Shown: positions 16,300 through 24,649 of the stretch, one piece after another
Numbering within the stretch: the first letter of the stretch is position 1
How the letters are laid out: every line of letters begins with the position of its first letter
Origin: a virus
Length of the DNA stretch: 50,867 nt
Virus record (IMG/VR): IMGVR_UViG_3300006865_000002
Coordinates: 1-50,867 of that record
Reading direction: 5' to 3' (one strand)
Translations under genes and position numbers: made by a program
Notes under the pieces: model-generated
Told to the model about the DNA's origin: nothing
The model's input: only the letters and a program-made list of their open reading frames with translations
Database searches by the model: none

Positions 16300-17109
16300 A
16301 TGGTCCTGAAGAAGAAGGTTGCGCCCGCCGCGCCCGTGCTGACCCTGCCGGACGAACCTACGGTCCCCGTTGGGGAGTTGGGCCGCTATTCGATGCTTCT
16401 CTACGGGTTGGAGAAGATCGGCAAAACGTCCTTGGCCGCGCAGTTCCCCGAAGCGTTCTTCCTCTTGTGCGAACCCGGCGGCAAGGCTTTGTCGCTGTTC
16501 TCCCGGGAAGTGAAGAACTGGGGCCAGTTCAAGACCTACCTTGACCTTCTGGACAAGAACCCTACCCGGTTCGGAACCGTGGTCGTGGACACCGTGGACT
16601 TGGCGTTCAAGTATTGCGAAGAATACATGCTTCGCAAACTTGGGATCGTCCACGAATCGGACGAAGAATGGGGCAAGGGCTGGTCGCTGGTCCGAAACGA
16701 ATTCGCTATGACCATGGCCCGAATCATCAACGGGCCGCGCGGAACGATCTTCATTTCCCACGCGACCGAAAAGAAGCTGAAGCGGCGCGACGGTAGGTCG
16801 TCGGATAGGATCGTCCCGACGATGCCCAACCAAGCCCGGCAAGTCTTGGAGCCCATGGTTGACATTTGGGCTTACTATCAGTACAGCGACGGCGGGAAGC
16901 GAATCCTTACGATCCGGGGCGACGACTTCATAGCCGCCGGGCATCGGGTCAAGGAACACTTCGTCGGCGTGACCGATGTTTCCATGGGCGATTCGCCCGA
17001 AGAGGGATATAGAAACTACGTCGCGGCCTTCAACAAGACCGCGCCCGTTGCCCCGGCAGGGGAGAAAGGAGGGGAATCGAAGCGCGTTGTTCGCATCGTC
17101 CGGCGATAG
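16300..17109 (+). CDS. Sak4-like RecA-fold ATPase (AAA_24)
   Basis: The 269-residue protein begins at ATG 16300 behind GGAGG. Walker A is GLEKIGKTS (36-44) and Walker B is TVVVDTVD (93-100). The overall layout fits the phage AAA_24 (Sak4) family, RecA-like single-strand annealing or strand-exchange proteins. The preceding nuclease gene and following DUF669 gene form the usual trio around Sak4. It should coat resected single strands during recombination-dependent replication. Assignment is by motif and context. Confidence 0.85.
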   Translation: MVLKKKVAPAAPVLTLPDEPTVPVGELGRYSMLLYGLEKIGKTSLAAQFPEAFFLLCEPGGKALSLFSREVKNWGQFKTYLDLLDKNPTRFGTVVVDTVDLAFKYCEEYMLRKLGIVHESDEEWGKGWSLVRNEFAMTMARIINGPRGTIFISHATEKKLKRRDGRSSDRIVPTMPNQARQVLEPMVDIWAYYQYSDGGKRILTIRGDDFIAAGHRVKEHFVGVTDVSMGDSPEEGYRNYVAAFNKTAPVAPAGEKGGESKRVVRIVRR

Positions 17110-17158
17110 CAGTAAAGGGAAGTGGAACGACTTTGACTTAGAATGAAAGGGATTTGAA

Positions 17159-18037
17159 ATGGCATCCGAGTTTTCCAATCGGCTGAAGAAGTTGGGCGCG
17201 AACTGGAAGAAGGCCAGCAAGCGCGACCCTTCCGAGTTCGGCGGGTCTTCCGTCGAAGACGGAATCTACCGTCTCCGCATCACGGAATGCGAGTTGACGG
17301 AATCCGTTTCCTCCGGTCGGCTCCAAATCCATTGGGGCTTCACCGTGGAGGAAGGCGATTCCAAGGGCGAACAGGTTCACGACTACGACGGCTTGGAGTC
17401 GGAAGACAACTTGTTTTTCCTTCAGCGGAAACTTGCCCGGTTGGGCAAGGAAGTTCCCGAAGACATTTCGGCAATCGAACCCGTGTTGGCCGAAATCGTC
17501 AAGGAACGGCCCTTGATCCGTGGCCGGGTCAAGACCAAGGACGACTTCACGCACGTCTATATCAACAAGATGTTGGACGACAAGGGGCAGGACGTGGAGT
17601 TCGCGGAGCCGGACGGCGCGGAGCCCGAGCCCGAGGAAGAAGGCGGCGAGGAAGCCGCCCCGGAAGCGGAGCCCGAAGCCGCCCCGGAGGAAGTCCAGCC
17701 GGAAGCCGAAGCGGAGCCCGCCGCCGAAGCGGAACCCGAGGGGGTCGCGCTGGAAGAGGGAATGCGCGTGACCTTCAAGAGCAAGGGCGCGGACGTCGAA
17801 GGCGAAATCGTGGAGTTCGTGGAGAACGACACGAAAGCCCGGGTCAAGACCGACGCGGGCGTTTACAAGGTCGCCGTGGACGCCCTGTCCCCCGTGGAAG
17901 GCGAAGCGGAGCCCGAGCCCGAGCCCGAGCCGGAACCGGAGCCGAAGAAGAAGGCCCCGGCCAAGGCTCCCGCCAAGGCCCCGGCGAAGCCCGCCCCGAC
18001 CAAGACGACGGGGAAGGTTTCCAAGGTCAAGCGGTAG
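17159..18037 (+). CDS. DUF669-type single-strand-binding candidate with acidic linker
   Basis: This 292-residue protein starts at ATG 17159 behind GAAAGGGA. Residues 1-150 look like DUF669, a domain paired with Sak4-type ATPases and thought to bind single-stranded DNA. Then come a long Glu/Pro/Ala-rich linker, a small beta domain (VALEEGMRVTFKSKGADVEG, about residue 196 on) that reads like a KOW or Tudor unit, a second EPEPEP run and a basic PAKAPAK tail. The acidic and basic tails could recruit replication partners. Repeat codons GAGCCC make the DNA repetitive. Function is inferred from family and neighbours. Confidence 0.75.
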   Translation: MASEFSNRLKKLGANWKKASKRDPSEFGGSSVEDGIYRLRITECELTESVSSGRLQIHWGFTVEEGDSKGEQVHDYDGLESEDNLFFLQRKLARLGKEVPEDISAIEPVLAEIVKERPLIRGRVKTKDDFTHVYINKMLDDKGQDVEFAEPDGAEPEPEEEGGEEAAPEAEPEAAPEEVQPEAEAEPAAEAEPEGVALEEGMRVTFKSKGADVEGEIVEFVENDTKARVKTDAGVYKVAVDALSPVEGEAEPEPEPEPEPEPKKKAPAKAPAKAPAKPAPTKTTGKVSKVKR

Positions 18038-18055
18038 TCCACTACCTACCGGAGT

Positions 18056-18086
18056 CCGGGGGGCGGGCCTGTTGTCCGCTCCCCGG
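18056..18086 (+). other. Intergenic hairpin before tRNA-Gln
   Basis: CCGGGGGGCGG (18056-18066) pairs with CCGCTCCCCGG (18076-18086), with one G-T wobble and a nine-base loop. No T-run follows. It separates the DUF669 mRNA from the tRNA and may mark a processing point. Confidence 0.6.
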
Positions 18087-18095
18087 CCCGGTCCT

Positions 18096-18169
18096 TGGCC
18101 CGTCGTCTAATGGTAGGACAAGGGACTTTGAATCCCTTTATCTAGGTTCGAATCCTAGCGGGCCAGCCA
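18096..18169 (+). tRNA. tRNA-Gln (UUG)
   Basis: The 74-base gene folds as a cloverleaf: acceptor TGGCCCG with CGGGCCA, anticodon arm AGGGA-CTTTGAA-TCCCT with anticodon TTG, T arm CTAGG-TTCGAAT-CCTAG, G73 and an encoded CCA. The U1-A72 pair and G73 are typical glutamine identity features. It lies between the DUF669 and polymerase genes and reads CAA codons. Confidence 0.95.
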
Positions 18170-18195
18170 AAGGGCTTTGATGGAGACTACGGCCC

Positions 18196-20319
18196 ATGGG
18201 CGCGCTTCGGGAATATCTGGCGTCGTTGCCCCCGGCAGTCAAGAAAGTACAAGACATCGTAGGGGACCACGAAACCCTAGTTGCTTTGAAATCCCCGGTT
18301 GCTTGCGACACGGAAACGACCGGGCTTAACCCGTGGTTGGGCGACCGCCCTTATGCCTTCAGCTTTTGCGATTGCGAAGGCCGAAAGGCGTTCGTCCGTG
18401 GCCGGGTCGATCCGCTGACCCGCGAAGTTTCCATAGCCAAACCCGATTGGCGTTCCATGGTCAACTTCTTCGGGGACGCCAACGGCGTTCGGGTTTTCCA
18501 CCACGCCAAGTTCGATATCAGGATGTTGGAATCCACGGGCATTCAGGTTAGGGGCAAGATCGAAGAAACGATGTTCGCCCTTCACGCCCTGCACAACATG
18601 GAACCTAGCTTCAAGCTGAAGAAGTTGGGCGCGAAGTACCTTGACATTCCCGACGACGACGAAAAGGAATTGAGAAAGGCGACGGCCAAGGCCCGGCTTC
18701 AGGCTAAGAAGAAGGGTTGGAAGATTGCCGAAAAGGGTTCGCACGGCGACGACCCCATAGCCGCCGACTATTGGCTTGCGCCGGAAGAACTTTTGAAGCG
18801 GTACGCGCTGACGGATGCGGAGCGGACCATTCTTCTTTGGCTTATGGCCGATGGGGTCTTAGACGAAGAGGAAGTCCGAGACACTTACGAACGGGAAATG
18901 CGGTTGTTCCCCGTGACCTACGGCGCGGAGTCTCGCGGGGTCAAGATCGAAAAGGCCGTGGTGGATCGGGAAATCGTCAACCACGAATCCGCTTTGAAAA
19001 AGGCTTTGGACGAACTACAGAAGTGGAAGCCGGGGATCAATCTTAATTCCCCCATTCAGCTTCGGCGGTTCATGTACCAGCCCAAAGAGAAGGGCGGGCT
19101 TGGGATTCCCCCGGTCTACGACAAGGACACGGGCAACGAGACGACCGACGCGGAAGCGTTGCAGGGAATCCAACATCCTTTCGCGCGGCTTGTGTCAAGG
19201 GTCCGGGCGCATGAAAAGGCCCTGTCGTCCTTCTTCCTGAAGTATCGCGCCCTGTCGATTCCCGACCCGCTCAACCCCGGCGGGCTGGTCCTGCATCCCG
19301 ACTTTCAGCAAGTCGGTCCCGTCACGGGCCGCTACTCCTGCCGTCAACCCAACCTTCAAAACGTGGCCGACGCCAGCGGAGCGGGATTCACCACGGAGCC
19401 CATTCAAGCCCGAACCCCTTTCGGACCTAGGCCGGGATACGTTTGGTATCACTTCGACTTCAGCCAGCTTGAACTACGCATCTTCGCGGACGTGGCGCAA
19501 GAACCGACCATGTTAACCGCCATTCACGAAGGCGGCGACATTCACGGCAACACGGCCCGGAAGATTTGGGGACGCCAGCGGCCCGAAGCCGCAATCAAGG
19601 CGGCGGTATCCGCCCTTGGGCTGGACGGAAAGGAAGCGGAGAACACCCCGAAGGCAATCGAAACAGTCAAGGCCCTTCGAAGCAAGCGGCCCACGCTCAA
19701 AGAAGAAGGGTTGGCCGTGCTTTGGCTGGATCAATTCGATTGGGACATCAACAAGGCCGAAGCATCAATCGACAAAAAGAACAGCCGGAAGAAGGCGAAA
19801 ATCATCAACTTCCTAACCGTTTACGGCGGTTGGGCGGACGCCGTGGCGTCGAAGCTGGTTTGCACTAGGTCCGAAGCCGAAGAGTTGTTGGAAGAGTACC
19901 ACGCGACCTTCGACCGAATCCGGCCCTACTCCGAAGAACTTTCGTCGCTTGTATACCGGGATGGTTTTATCCGAAACCGTTTCAACCGGAAACTTTGGGT
20001 TGATCCCGATTACGCTTACCGTGCGGTAAACTACATGGTACAGGGATCGGCGGCGGACTTGCTAAAGGACCGGATGATTGCCGTTGCCGAATATCTTTCG
20101 AAGATGCGGGCGAGGGGGATAGATGCCCACTTGGTCCTTACCATTCACGACGAAATCGTTATCGAAATCAAATGGGGTCACGTCTTCCCTTGGTTCCTTC
20201 GGAGAGTCCGGCGGATCATGGAAGACCACGGCGGGCGGTTCGGGCTCCCGCTTCCCGTGGACGTGGCACGAACCGTTACCCGCTGGAACGAAAAGAAGGA
20301 ACTGAAAGACTTCCGATAG
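18196..20319 (+). CDS. polA-like: DNA polymerase, family A, with 3'-5' exonuclease
   Basis: The 707-residue protein starts at ATG 18196 with GGAG upstream. Exonuclease motifs: Asp38 and Glu40 (CDTETTG), Asp107 (FHHAKFD), Tyr203 and Asp207. Polymerase motif A is HFDFSQLELR with Asp421, motif B is RKKAKIINFLTVYGG (531-545) with Phe539, and motif C is TIHDE with Asp652. All catalytic residues are present, so it should be a proofreading replicase. No 5' nuclease domain is present, as in T7-like replicases. About 60 extra residues (roughly 460-525) separate DIH from motif B, an insertion into the fingers. Phe539 rather than Tyr predicts discrimination against dideoxynucleotides. Confidence 0.97.
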   Translation: MGALREYLASLPPAVKKVQDIVGDHETLVALKSPVACDTETTGLNPWLGDRPYAFSFCDCEGRKAFVRGRVDPLTREVSIAKPDWRSMVNFFGDANGVRVFHHAKFDIRMLESTGIQVRGKIEETMFALHALHNMEPSFKLKKLGAKYLDIPDDDEKELRKATAKARLQAKKKGWKIAEKGSHGDDPIAADYWLAPEELLKRYALTDAERTILLWLMADGVLDEEEVRDTYEREMRLFPVTYGAESRGVKIEKAVVDREIVNHESALKKALDELQKWKPGINLNSPIQLRRFMYQPKEKGGLGIPPVYDKDTGNETTDAEALQGIQHPFARLVSRVRAHEKALSSFFLKYRALSIPDPLNPGGLVLHPDFQQVGPVTGRYSCRQPNLQNVADASGAGFTTEPIQARTPFGPRPGYVWYHFDFSQLELRIFADVAQEPTMLTAIHEGGDIHGNTARKIWGRQRPEAAIKAAVSALGLDGKEAENTPKAIETVKALRSKRPTLKEEGLAVLWLDQFDWDINKAEASIDKKNSRKKAKIINFLTVYGGWADAVASKLVCTRSEAEELLEEYHATFDRIRPYSEELSSLVYRDGFIRNRFNRKLWVDPDYAYRAVNYMVQGSAADLLKDRMIAVAEYLSKMRARGIDAHLVLTIHDEIVIEIKWGHVFPWFLRRVRRIMEDHGGRFGLPLPVDVARTVTRWNEKKELKDFR

Positions 20320-20337
20320 AGGGGAGAAGGCGCGCGA

Positions 20338-22407
20338 ATGATTACGGAAGAAGCGGCGAAAGCCGTTCGGGGTTTCGTATCCCATGGGGTCGTGTTCCAC
20401 GACATGACCGGGGATCAAGTCATAGGAGATTGTCCGTTTTCCGGGTCCGCCAAAAAGTTCTATGTCAATTGGCGGAACAAACTTTGGGACTGTAAAGTTT
20501 GCGGGATGAAAGGGAACTTCGAATCCTTCCTAGCCCAAATCGGGAAGGAAAACACGGAGTTCTATAGGCAAACGCCAGAAGCCCAATCTACGTTGGCCGC
20601 GAACCGACAGCTTCCCAAGTCGGCCTTCGTGCGTTGGGAAGTCGGCTTCAACGGCGAGTCTTACACCATTCCGATTCGGAACGAAAAGGGCAAAATCGTT
20701 GATCTTCGCGGCTGGCGTCCGAAGCGGAAGTCCATGTCAACGCCCGGGGTCAATACCGGGTTGTTCGGCCACGACCAGCTACACGACCCCAAGCGCGCCA
20801 AGGAACCCGTCTACATTTGCGAAGGCGAATGGGACGCCATGGCCCTTGACTGGTTGCTCCGTCTTATTCAGAAACCCGGGGTTGTGGTCGGTCTCCCGGG
20901 GGCTAACACTCTGAAAACGGAATGGGTTCCTTCGTTCAAGGGCCGGGACGTTCGCGCCATGTACGACGCCGACGAAGCCGGGGCGCAAGGGGAAGCGCGC
21001 TGCTACGAACTCCTGTCCACGGCGGCTAAGTCCCTCCGGTTCGTGGAGTGGCCCGCCGACTCGCCGGACGGTTTCGATACTCGGGACTGGATCGTTGCCG
21101 GGGCGGTCAAGGGGAAGAAGCCCAAGGCTTGCTTCGCGGCCTTGGAAGCCATGATCCGGCGGACGAAGCCCCGGTCCAAGACCGCCGCCAAGGGAGAAGA
21201 GGAAGAAAAGGAAGCCGAGTCCAAGCCCGAGTTGAAACCGATTTCGCGCCAAGAACTGTTCGCGGAGTATAAGAAATGGCTTCATATGCGGGACGATGAA
21301 GCCTTGGCGGTCATGTTCGGAACGTGCTTCGCCAACCGTCTTCACGGCGACCCGCTTTGGCTTTTCTTCGTCGCGCCCCCGGGCGGCATGAAGTCCGAAC
21401 TTCTCATGTCCCTTTCGAATTGCGACGAAACCTATTCGGTTTCGACTCTAACGCCCCATGCTCTTGTGTCCGGCGCGTCTTGGGTCGGGGGCGAAGACCC
21501 GTCCTTGATTCCGAAGCTTGATAAAAAAGTCCTGATCATTAAGGACTTTACGACCACGCTTCAAATGAACCCCATGGCCCGGGACGAAATCTTCGGACAG
21601 CTTCGGGACGCTTACGACGGCAAATTCGAAAAGGTTTTCGGTAACGGGATAGTCCGCCGTTATAACTCCACGTTCGGCATTATCGCGGGCGTTACTCCCA
21701 ACATTGACGCTTTCAGTTCCCTTCACTCCGGGTTGGGCGAAAGGTTTTTGAAGTACAGGCTTGAAGGGAACACGGTTCACTTGGACGAACTGGAAAGGAT
21801 CATGCGCGCAATCGGGAACATCAACAAGGAAAACACGATGCGCGATTCGATCAAGGAAGCCGCCGCGCGCTTCCTTTCTCAGAAGATGCCGGACCCCGCC
21901 CCCGAACTGACTATGGACATGCGGTTGAAGGTCGGCAACCTTTCCATGCTGGCGGCTCGAATGCGCGGAGTCGTCAACCGGGACAAGTACGATTACCGCC
22001 TTATGACCAACAAGGCCAGCTTTGAAATCGGAACCCGATTGGGAAAGCAATTGTCCCGGCTTGCTATGGGGGTCGCAATCTACTACGGGGAGAAGACCCC
22101 TAGCGAAAGGACTTACAAGTTGGTTACGCGGGTCGCCATGTCCACGGTCCCCGACAAAATCGAGGAAGTGATACACGGACTTTGGAAGTTGTGTCCCAAC
22201 CCGAATAGCACGGCCCCCACCCCGGCGGTAAACAAGGCTTGCCCGATGCTGACCCCTTCAACCGTGTTCCGAACCTTGCAAGACTTGGCCGCTATCGGTA
22301 TGGTTAAACAAGTAGGGACGGGGGCCAAGTACCAATGGCAATTGGACGAATCCGTTAAGAACTTGATTAAGGGAGCGAATGCTTATGGCGTGGCACGGCT
22401 CGATTAG
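20338..22407 (+). CDS. Primase-helicase: zinc motif, Toprim and P-loop ATPase in one protein
   Basis: This 689-residue protein starts at ATG 20338. An N-terminal CPF plus CKVCG (Cys32, Cys52, Cys55) resembles a primase zinc motif, but the usual fourth ligand after CPF is Ser. Toprim residues are Glu162 (YICEGEWDA) and Asp210 and Asp212 (MYDADEAG). After an acidic linker (285-300), the helicase part has APPGGMKSEL (346-355) as Walker A and VLIIKDFTT as Walker B. The C-terminal 100 residues read like a winged helix. It would prime and unwind the fork ahead of the polymerase encoded just upstream. Bifunctional role is inferred from domain order. Confidence 0.85.
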   Translation: MITEEAAKAVRGFVSHGVVFHDMTGDQVIGDCPFSGSAKKFYVNWRNKLWDCKVCGMKGNFESFLAQIGKENTEFYRQTPEAQSTLAANRQLPKSAFVRWEVGFNGESYTIPIRNEKGKIVDLRGWRPKRKSMSTPGVNTGLFGHDQLHDPKRAKEPVYICEGEWDAMALDWLLRLIQKPGVVVGLPGANTLKTEWVPSFKGRDVRAMYDADEAGAQGEARCYELLSTAAKSLRFVEWPADSPDGFDTRDWIVAGAVKGKKPKACFAALEAMIRRTKPRSKTAAKGEEEEKEAESKPELKPISRQELFAEYKKWLHMRDDEALAVMFGTCFANRLHGDPLWLFFVAPPGGMKSELLMSLSNCDETYSVSTLTPHALVSGASWVGGEDPSLIPKLDKKVLIIKDFTTTLQMNPMARDEIFGQLRDAYDGKFEKVFGNGIVRRYNSTFGIIAGVTPNIDAFSSLHSGLGERFLKYRLEGNTVHLDELERIMRAIGNINKENTMRDSIKEAAARFLSQKMPDPAPELTMDMRLKVGNLSMLAARMRGVVNRDKYDYRLMTNKASFEIGTRLGKQLSRLAMGVAIYYGEKTPSERTYKLVTRVAMSTVPDKIEEVIHGLWKLCPNPNSTAPTPAVNKACPMLTPSTVFRTLQDLAAIGMVKQVGTGAKYQWQLDESVKNLIKGANAYGVARLD

Positions 22408-22711
22408 GATTGGGGAGTCCGAAGGCGGACACGTCTTGGTTTTGTACCGGGGCGAAGCCCGCGTCTACGACTTGCAGGACGCGGAGAACGTGGCGAAGTT
22501 GCGCCGGGTCGCCAGCACGAACCATGCCGCCGGGATGAAGTTCCTATCCCGTTTCGCCCGGGTTCCCGACGCGGAAAAGGCCCACGTCCAAGCCCTGAAG
22601 TCCGGCAACGCGGCAGAGTTCAAAGCCATTTTGGACGCTATCAAGGCGGCGACCAAGCGGACGGAACCGCCCCCGCCCGCTCCCCCGCCCAAGAAAGGCA
22701 AGGGAAAATGA
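22385..22711 (+). CDS. Small protein with Pro-rich basic tail
   Basis: I prefer ATG 22385, nine bases after GGGAG, giving 108 residues; ATG 22379 is too close to that site. The gene overlaps the end of the primase gene by 23 bases. The first 90 residues are soluble and helical; the tail is PPPPAPPPKKGKGK. It overlaps the following gene by ATGA. Function unknown. Confidence 0.7.
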   Translation: MAWHGSIRIGESEGGHVLVLYRGEARVYDLQDAENVAKLRRVASTNHAAGMKFLSRFARVPDAEKAHVQALKSGNAAEFKAILDAIKAATKRTEPPPPAPPPKKGKGK

Positions 22712-23055
22712 CGGACGAACTTCCCGACCGTCTCAACATGGACAAGGCTTCTTCCGCGTTCAAGAACCTTGCGGGGAAGACGACCTATAAGGAACTCCAA
22801 AAGGTCTTGGCCGAACGCGGGTCATCCGTGTTTCGTGGCAGTATCAAGAGGGACGCCCAACAGAAGTCGGAGCGGGAAGCCCGGGAACGAGCGCAGGAAA
22901 TCGCCCGGCTTCGCGCGGAAGAAGAGGAATGCGGACGGCTGGCGTCAGAGTCGGACAAGGCCGGAAACTTCAAACGGTTTGCGCGCTTCTGGAACAGGAT
23001 GGACGCGGCGCGTCAAGGACTGATCCGGCTTGGGGCGGCGGGGCCGGGAGCCTAG
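22708..23055 (+). CDS. Small coiled-coil protein
   Basis: A 115-residue protein starts at ATG 22708 in an ATGA overlap. Its middle is very rich in Glu, Arg, Ala and Gln (about residues 50-85), typical of a long charged helix. No catalytic motif is visible. It belongs to the chain of coupled accessory genes after the replisome. Confidence 0.7.
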   Translation: MTDELPDRLNMDKASSAFKNLAGKTTYKELQKVLAERGSSVFRGSIKRDAQQKSEREARERAQEIARLRAEEEECGRLASESDKAGNFKRFARFWNRMDAARQGLIRLGAAGPGA

Positions 23056-23058
23056 GAC

Positions 23059-23313
23059 GTGGCCCGCGCGGATAGAGAACGGGCCTATTTCAGAAGGTTG
23101 GAATTGGTCAAGAAACTTGGCGGGAAATGCGTCGATTGCGGGACGAAGGGGACGCCGAAGAACCCGCTTGAAATCGACCACGTTAACGGCAGGAATTACG
23201 ACTTGCGGAAAATGGACCCGTCTTGGCGCGTGTCTCGGTACTGGCAAGAGTTCCGAAACGGCGTTGAACTCGCCGTGCGTTGCAAGCGTTGTAACGCCAA
23301 CGCCCACAAGTAA
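23059..23313 (+). CDS. HNH-type nuclease domain protein
   Basis: An 84-residue protein starts at GTG 23059, three bases after the previous stop. Cys24 and Cys27 (CVDCG) and Cys75 and Cys78 (CKRC) would hold a structural zinc. Between them LEIDHVNG supplies the Asp-His of an HNH beta-beta-alpha metal site, and CNANAHK supplies the closing Asn and His. It is close to the minimal size for HNH proteins. It could be a nicking enzyme, a packaging partner or a homing-type element; no intron is apparent. Confidence 0.85.
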   Translation: MARADRERAYFRRLELVKKLGGKCVDCGTKGTPKNPLEIDHVNGRNYDLRKMDPSWRVSRYWQEFRNGVELAVRCKRCNANAHK

Positions 23314-23322
23314 GGGGGAGCA

Positions 23323-23631
23323 ATGGAAGAGAAGTTGATTCACAAGGAAGGGCCGTTCCACTTCATGTTGGACCGGGAAGGGAAAATCCGAATCGACTTG
23401 CCGGACGGTCACGGCCCCAAGCTGTCCAAGGATGAAGTCCGCCAGCTTTCCCGGGGCGCGCGGTTCGTAGCGGGGTCGTTGGAGAACGCCGCGCCCTACC
23501 CCGGCCCGGTATGCCGTCACCGTTGCCGGACGTGCGACGAAGTTTGGACGCACGACCCCGAGAAACTCGAATGCCGTTGGGCCTACGATGATCTTTGCGG
23601 CGATTGCGCCGGGATGGAAAGGACCAAATGA
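23323..23631 (+). CDS. Zinc-ribbon protein, function unknown
   Basis: A 102-residue protein starts at ATG 23323 behind AAGGGGGAG. The C-terminal half has C..C pairs CRHRCRTC and CGDC, a likely zinc ribbon. It overlaps the next gene by ATGA. Adjacent to the HNH gene, it may bind nucleic acid, but no family is recognised. Confidence 0.7.
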   Translation: MEEKLIHKEGPFHFMLDREGKIRIDLPDGHGPKLSKDEVRQLSRGARFVAGSLENAAPYPGPVCRHRCRTCDEVWTHDPEKLECRWAYDDLCGDCAGMERTK

Positions 23632-24062
23632 GAAAGCTAACCGACTTGGAAGCCTTGGACGCGGAAAGGGAATTCCAGCTATTCAACGAACCCCGGAAGG
23701 ATTCCCCGCCCAACGAACGGGAAGCGTTCATGGCCGGGCTACAATTCCAATTGGGCATGGCGGACAAGGCTAGGGCGCGGGAAGTGTTCGAGCAAGAACG
23801 GTTCAAGCGCGCTTGGATTCTCGCGCGCCAAATGTCCGCCGTGTCCGCCCAAACCATTTTGGTTTTGAACAACGTCCGAAAGCGGCTGATCATAGGGCCG
23901 GACCAAAAGCCCGTGGACACGCTGGGAATCGGCAAGACCATTGAGACGGTCGCCAGCGCGCTAAAGTCCGCCGAAAAGGTCTTGGAAATCCTGAAGGTCG
24001 TACAACCGGACGGCAACGGGAATCCCATCCTTCCCAAGTTGCCGGAAGCGGGGGGCAACTAA
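23628..24062 (+). CDS. Accessory protein, function unknown
   Basis: A 144-residue protein starts at ATG 23628 in an ATGA overlap with GGAAAGGA upstream. It is helical and soluble. No motif is recognised. Its stop overlaps the start of the sulfotransferase gene (TAATG), so it is translated as part of that segment and could assist it, though nothing in the sequence shows this. Confidence 0.65.
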   Translation: MRKLTDLEALDAEREFQLFNEPRKDSPPNEREAFMAGLQFQLGMADKARAREVFEQERFKRAWILARQMSAVSAQTILVLNNVRKRLIIGPDQKPVDTLGIGKTIETVASALKSAEKVLEILKVVQPDGNGNPILPKLPEAGGN

Positions 24063-24649
24063 TGGGGAAATGCTGCAAGGAACACAAGCCCATGGACAAG
24101 GCCCGCGTGTTCGGGGTCGGGCTTTCTAGGACGGGGACTTCCAGCTTGACCAAGGCCCTAAGCGTGTTGGGCTGGAAGGCCGTTCATTGGCCGCTGTCCA
24201 TCAAAGAGATTTGCGCGGCGGAAGCGGCCACGGACATAACCGTATCGGTACGTTTCCGCGAGTTGGACCAGTCCTTCCCCGGCTCCAAGTTCGTCTTGAC
24301 CGTTCGCGCGGTCGGGTCTTGGATGGAGTCCCTTCGATCCTACTTCGACCTTGCCCATGCCCGCTACGTGAAGCGGAGTCTTTATCCCGCCCAATGGGAT
24401 TTCGTCGCGGACGCCGAACGAAAGCTATACGGAAAACTGTTGGGCTTCTCCAAGTTCACGGACGAACAATTGTTCGACGCATACAACAACCACGAAAGGG
24501 CCGTCCGAAGATACTTCACGACCCGACCCGCTCAACTGCTGGTCTTTGACGTGTCGGAAGGATGGTCCCCGCTTTGCCGATTCTTGGGCGTTCCGATCCC
24601 GGCGGAACGATTCCCCCATTGGAACCGGGTAGAGGATAAGCCCCGATGA
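24062..24649 (+). CDS. PAPS-dependent sulfotransferase
   Basis: The 195-residue protein starts at ATG 24062. VFGVGLSRTGTSSLTKAL (residues 16-33) is the 5'-phosphosulfate loop, and FVLTVRAVGSW (77-87) carries the Arg82 and Ser86 expected to hold the 3' phosphate of PAPS. These place it in the sulfotransferase family 4 group (SRTGTSSL type). Such enzymes move sulfate from PAPS to a hydroxyl or amine on a small molecule, glycan or protein. There is no signal or membrane segment, so it acts in the cytoplasm. The stop overlaps the start of an adenylyl-sulfate kinase gene that would make its donor. Acceptor unknown. Confidence 0.9.
   Translation: MGKCCKEHKPMDKARVFGVGLSRTGTSSLTKALSVLGWKAVHWPLSIKEICAAEAATDITVSVRFRELDQSFPGSKFVLTVRAVGSWMESLRSYFDLAHARYVKRSLYPAQWDFVADAERKLYGKLLGFSKFTDEQLFDAYNNHERAVRRYFTTRPAQLLVFDVSEGWSPLCRFLGVPIPAERFPHWNRVEDKPR

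Noticed and set aside
17132-17158. TTGACT near 17134 as a -35 box
   Set aside because: The matching -10 position holds TGAAAT right at the ATG of the DUF669 gene, leaving no leader.
17620-17960. GAGCCC repeats as a regulatory repeat array
   Set aside because: They encode Glu-Pro runs of the DUF669 protein linker and are explained by the protein sequence.
22387-22403. TGGCACGG as a second sigma54 promoter
   Set aside because: It lies in coding sequence and no TTGC follows at the required distance. The TGGCACG at 20267 fails for the same reason.
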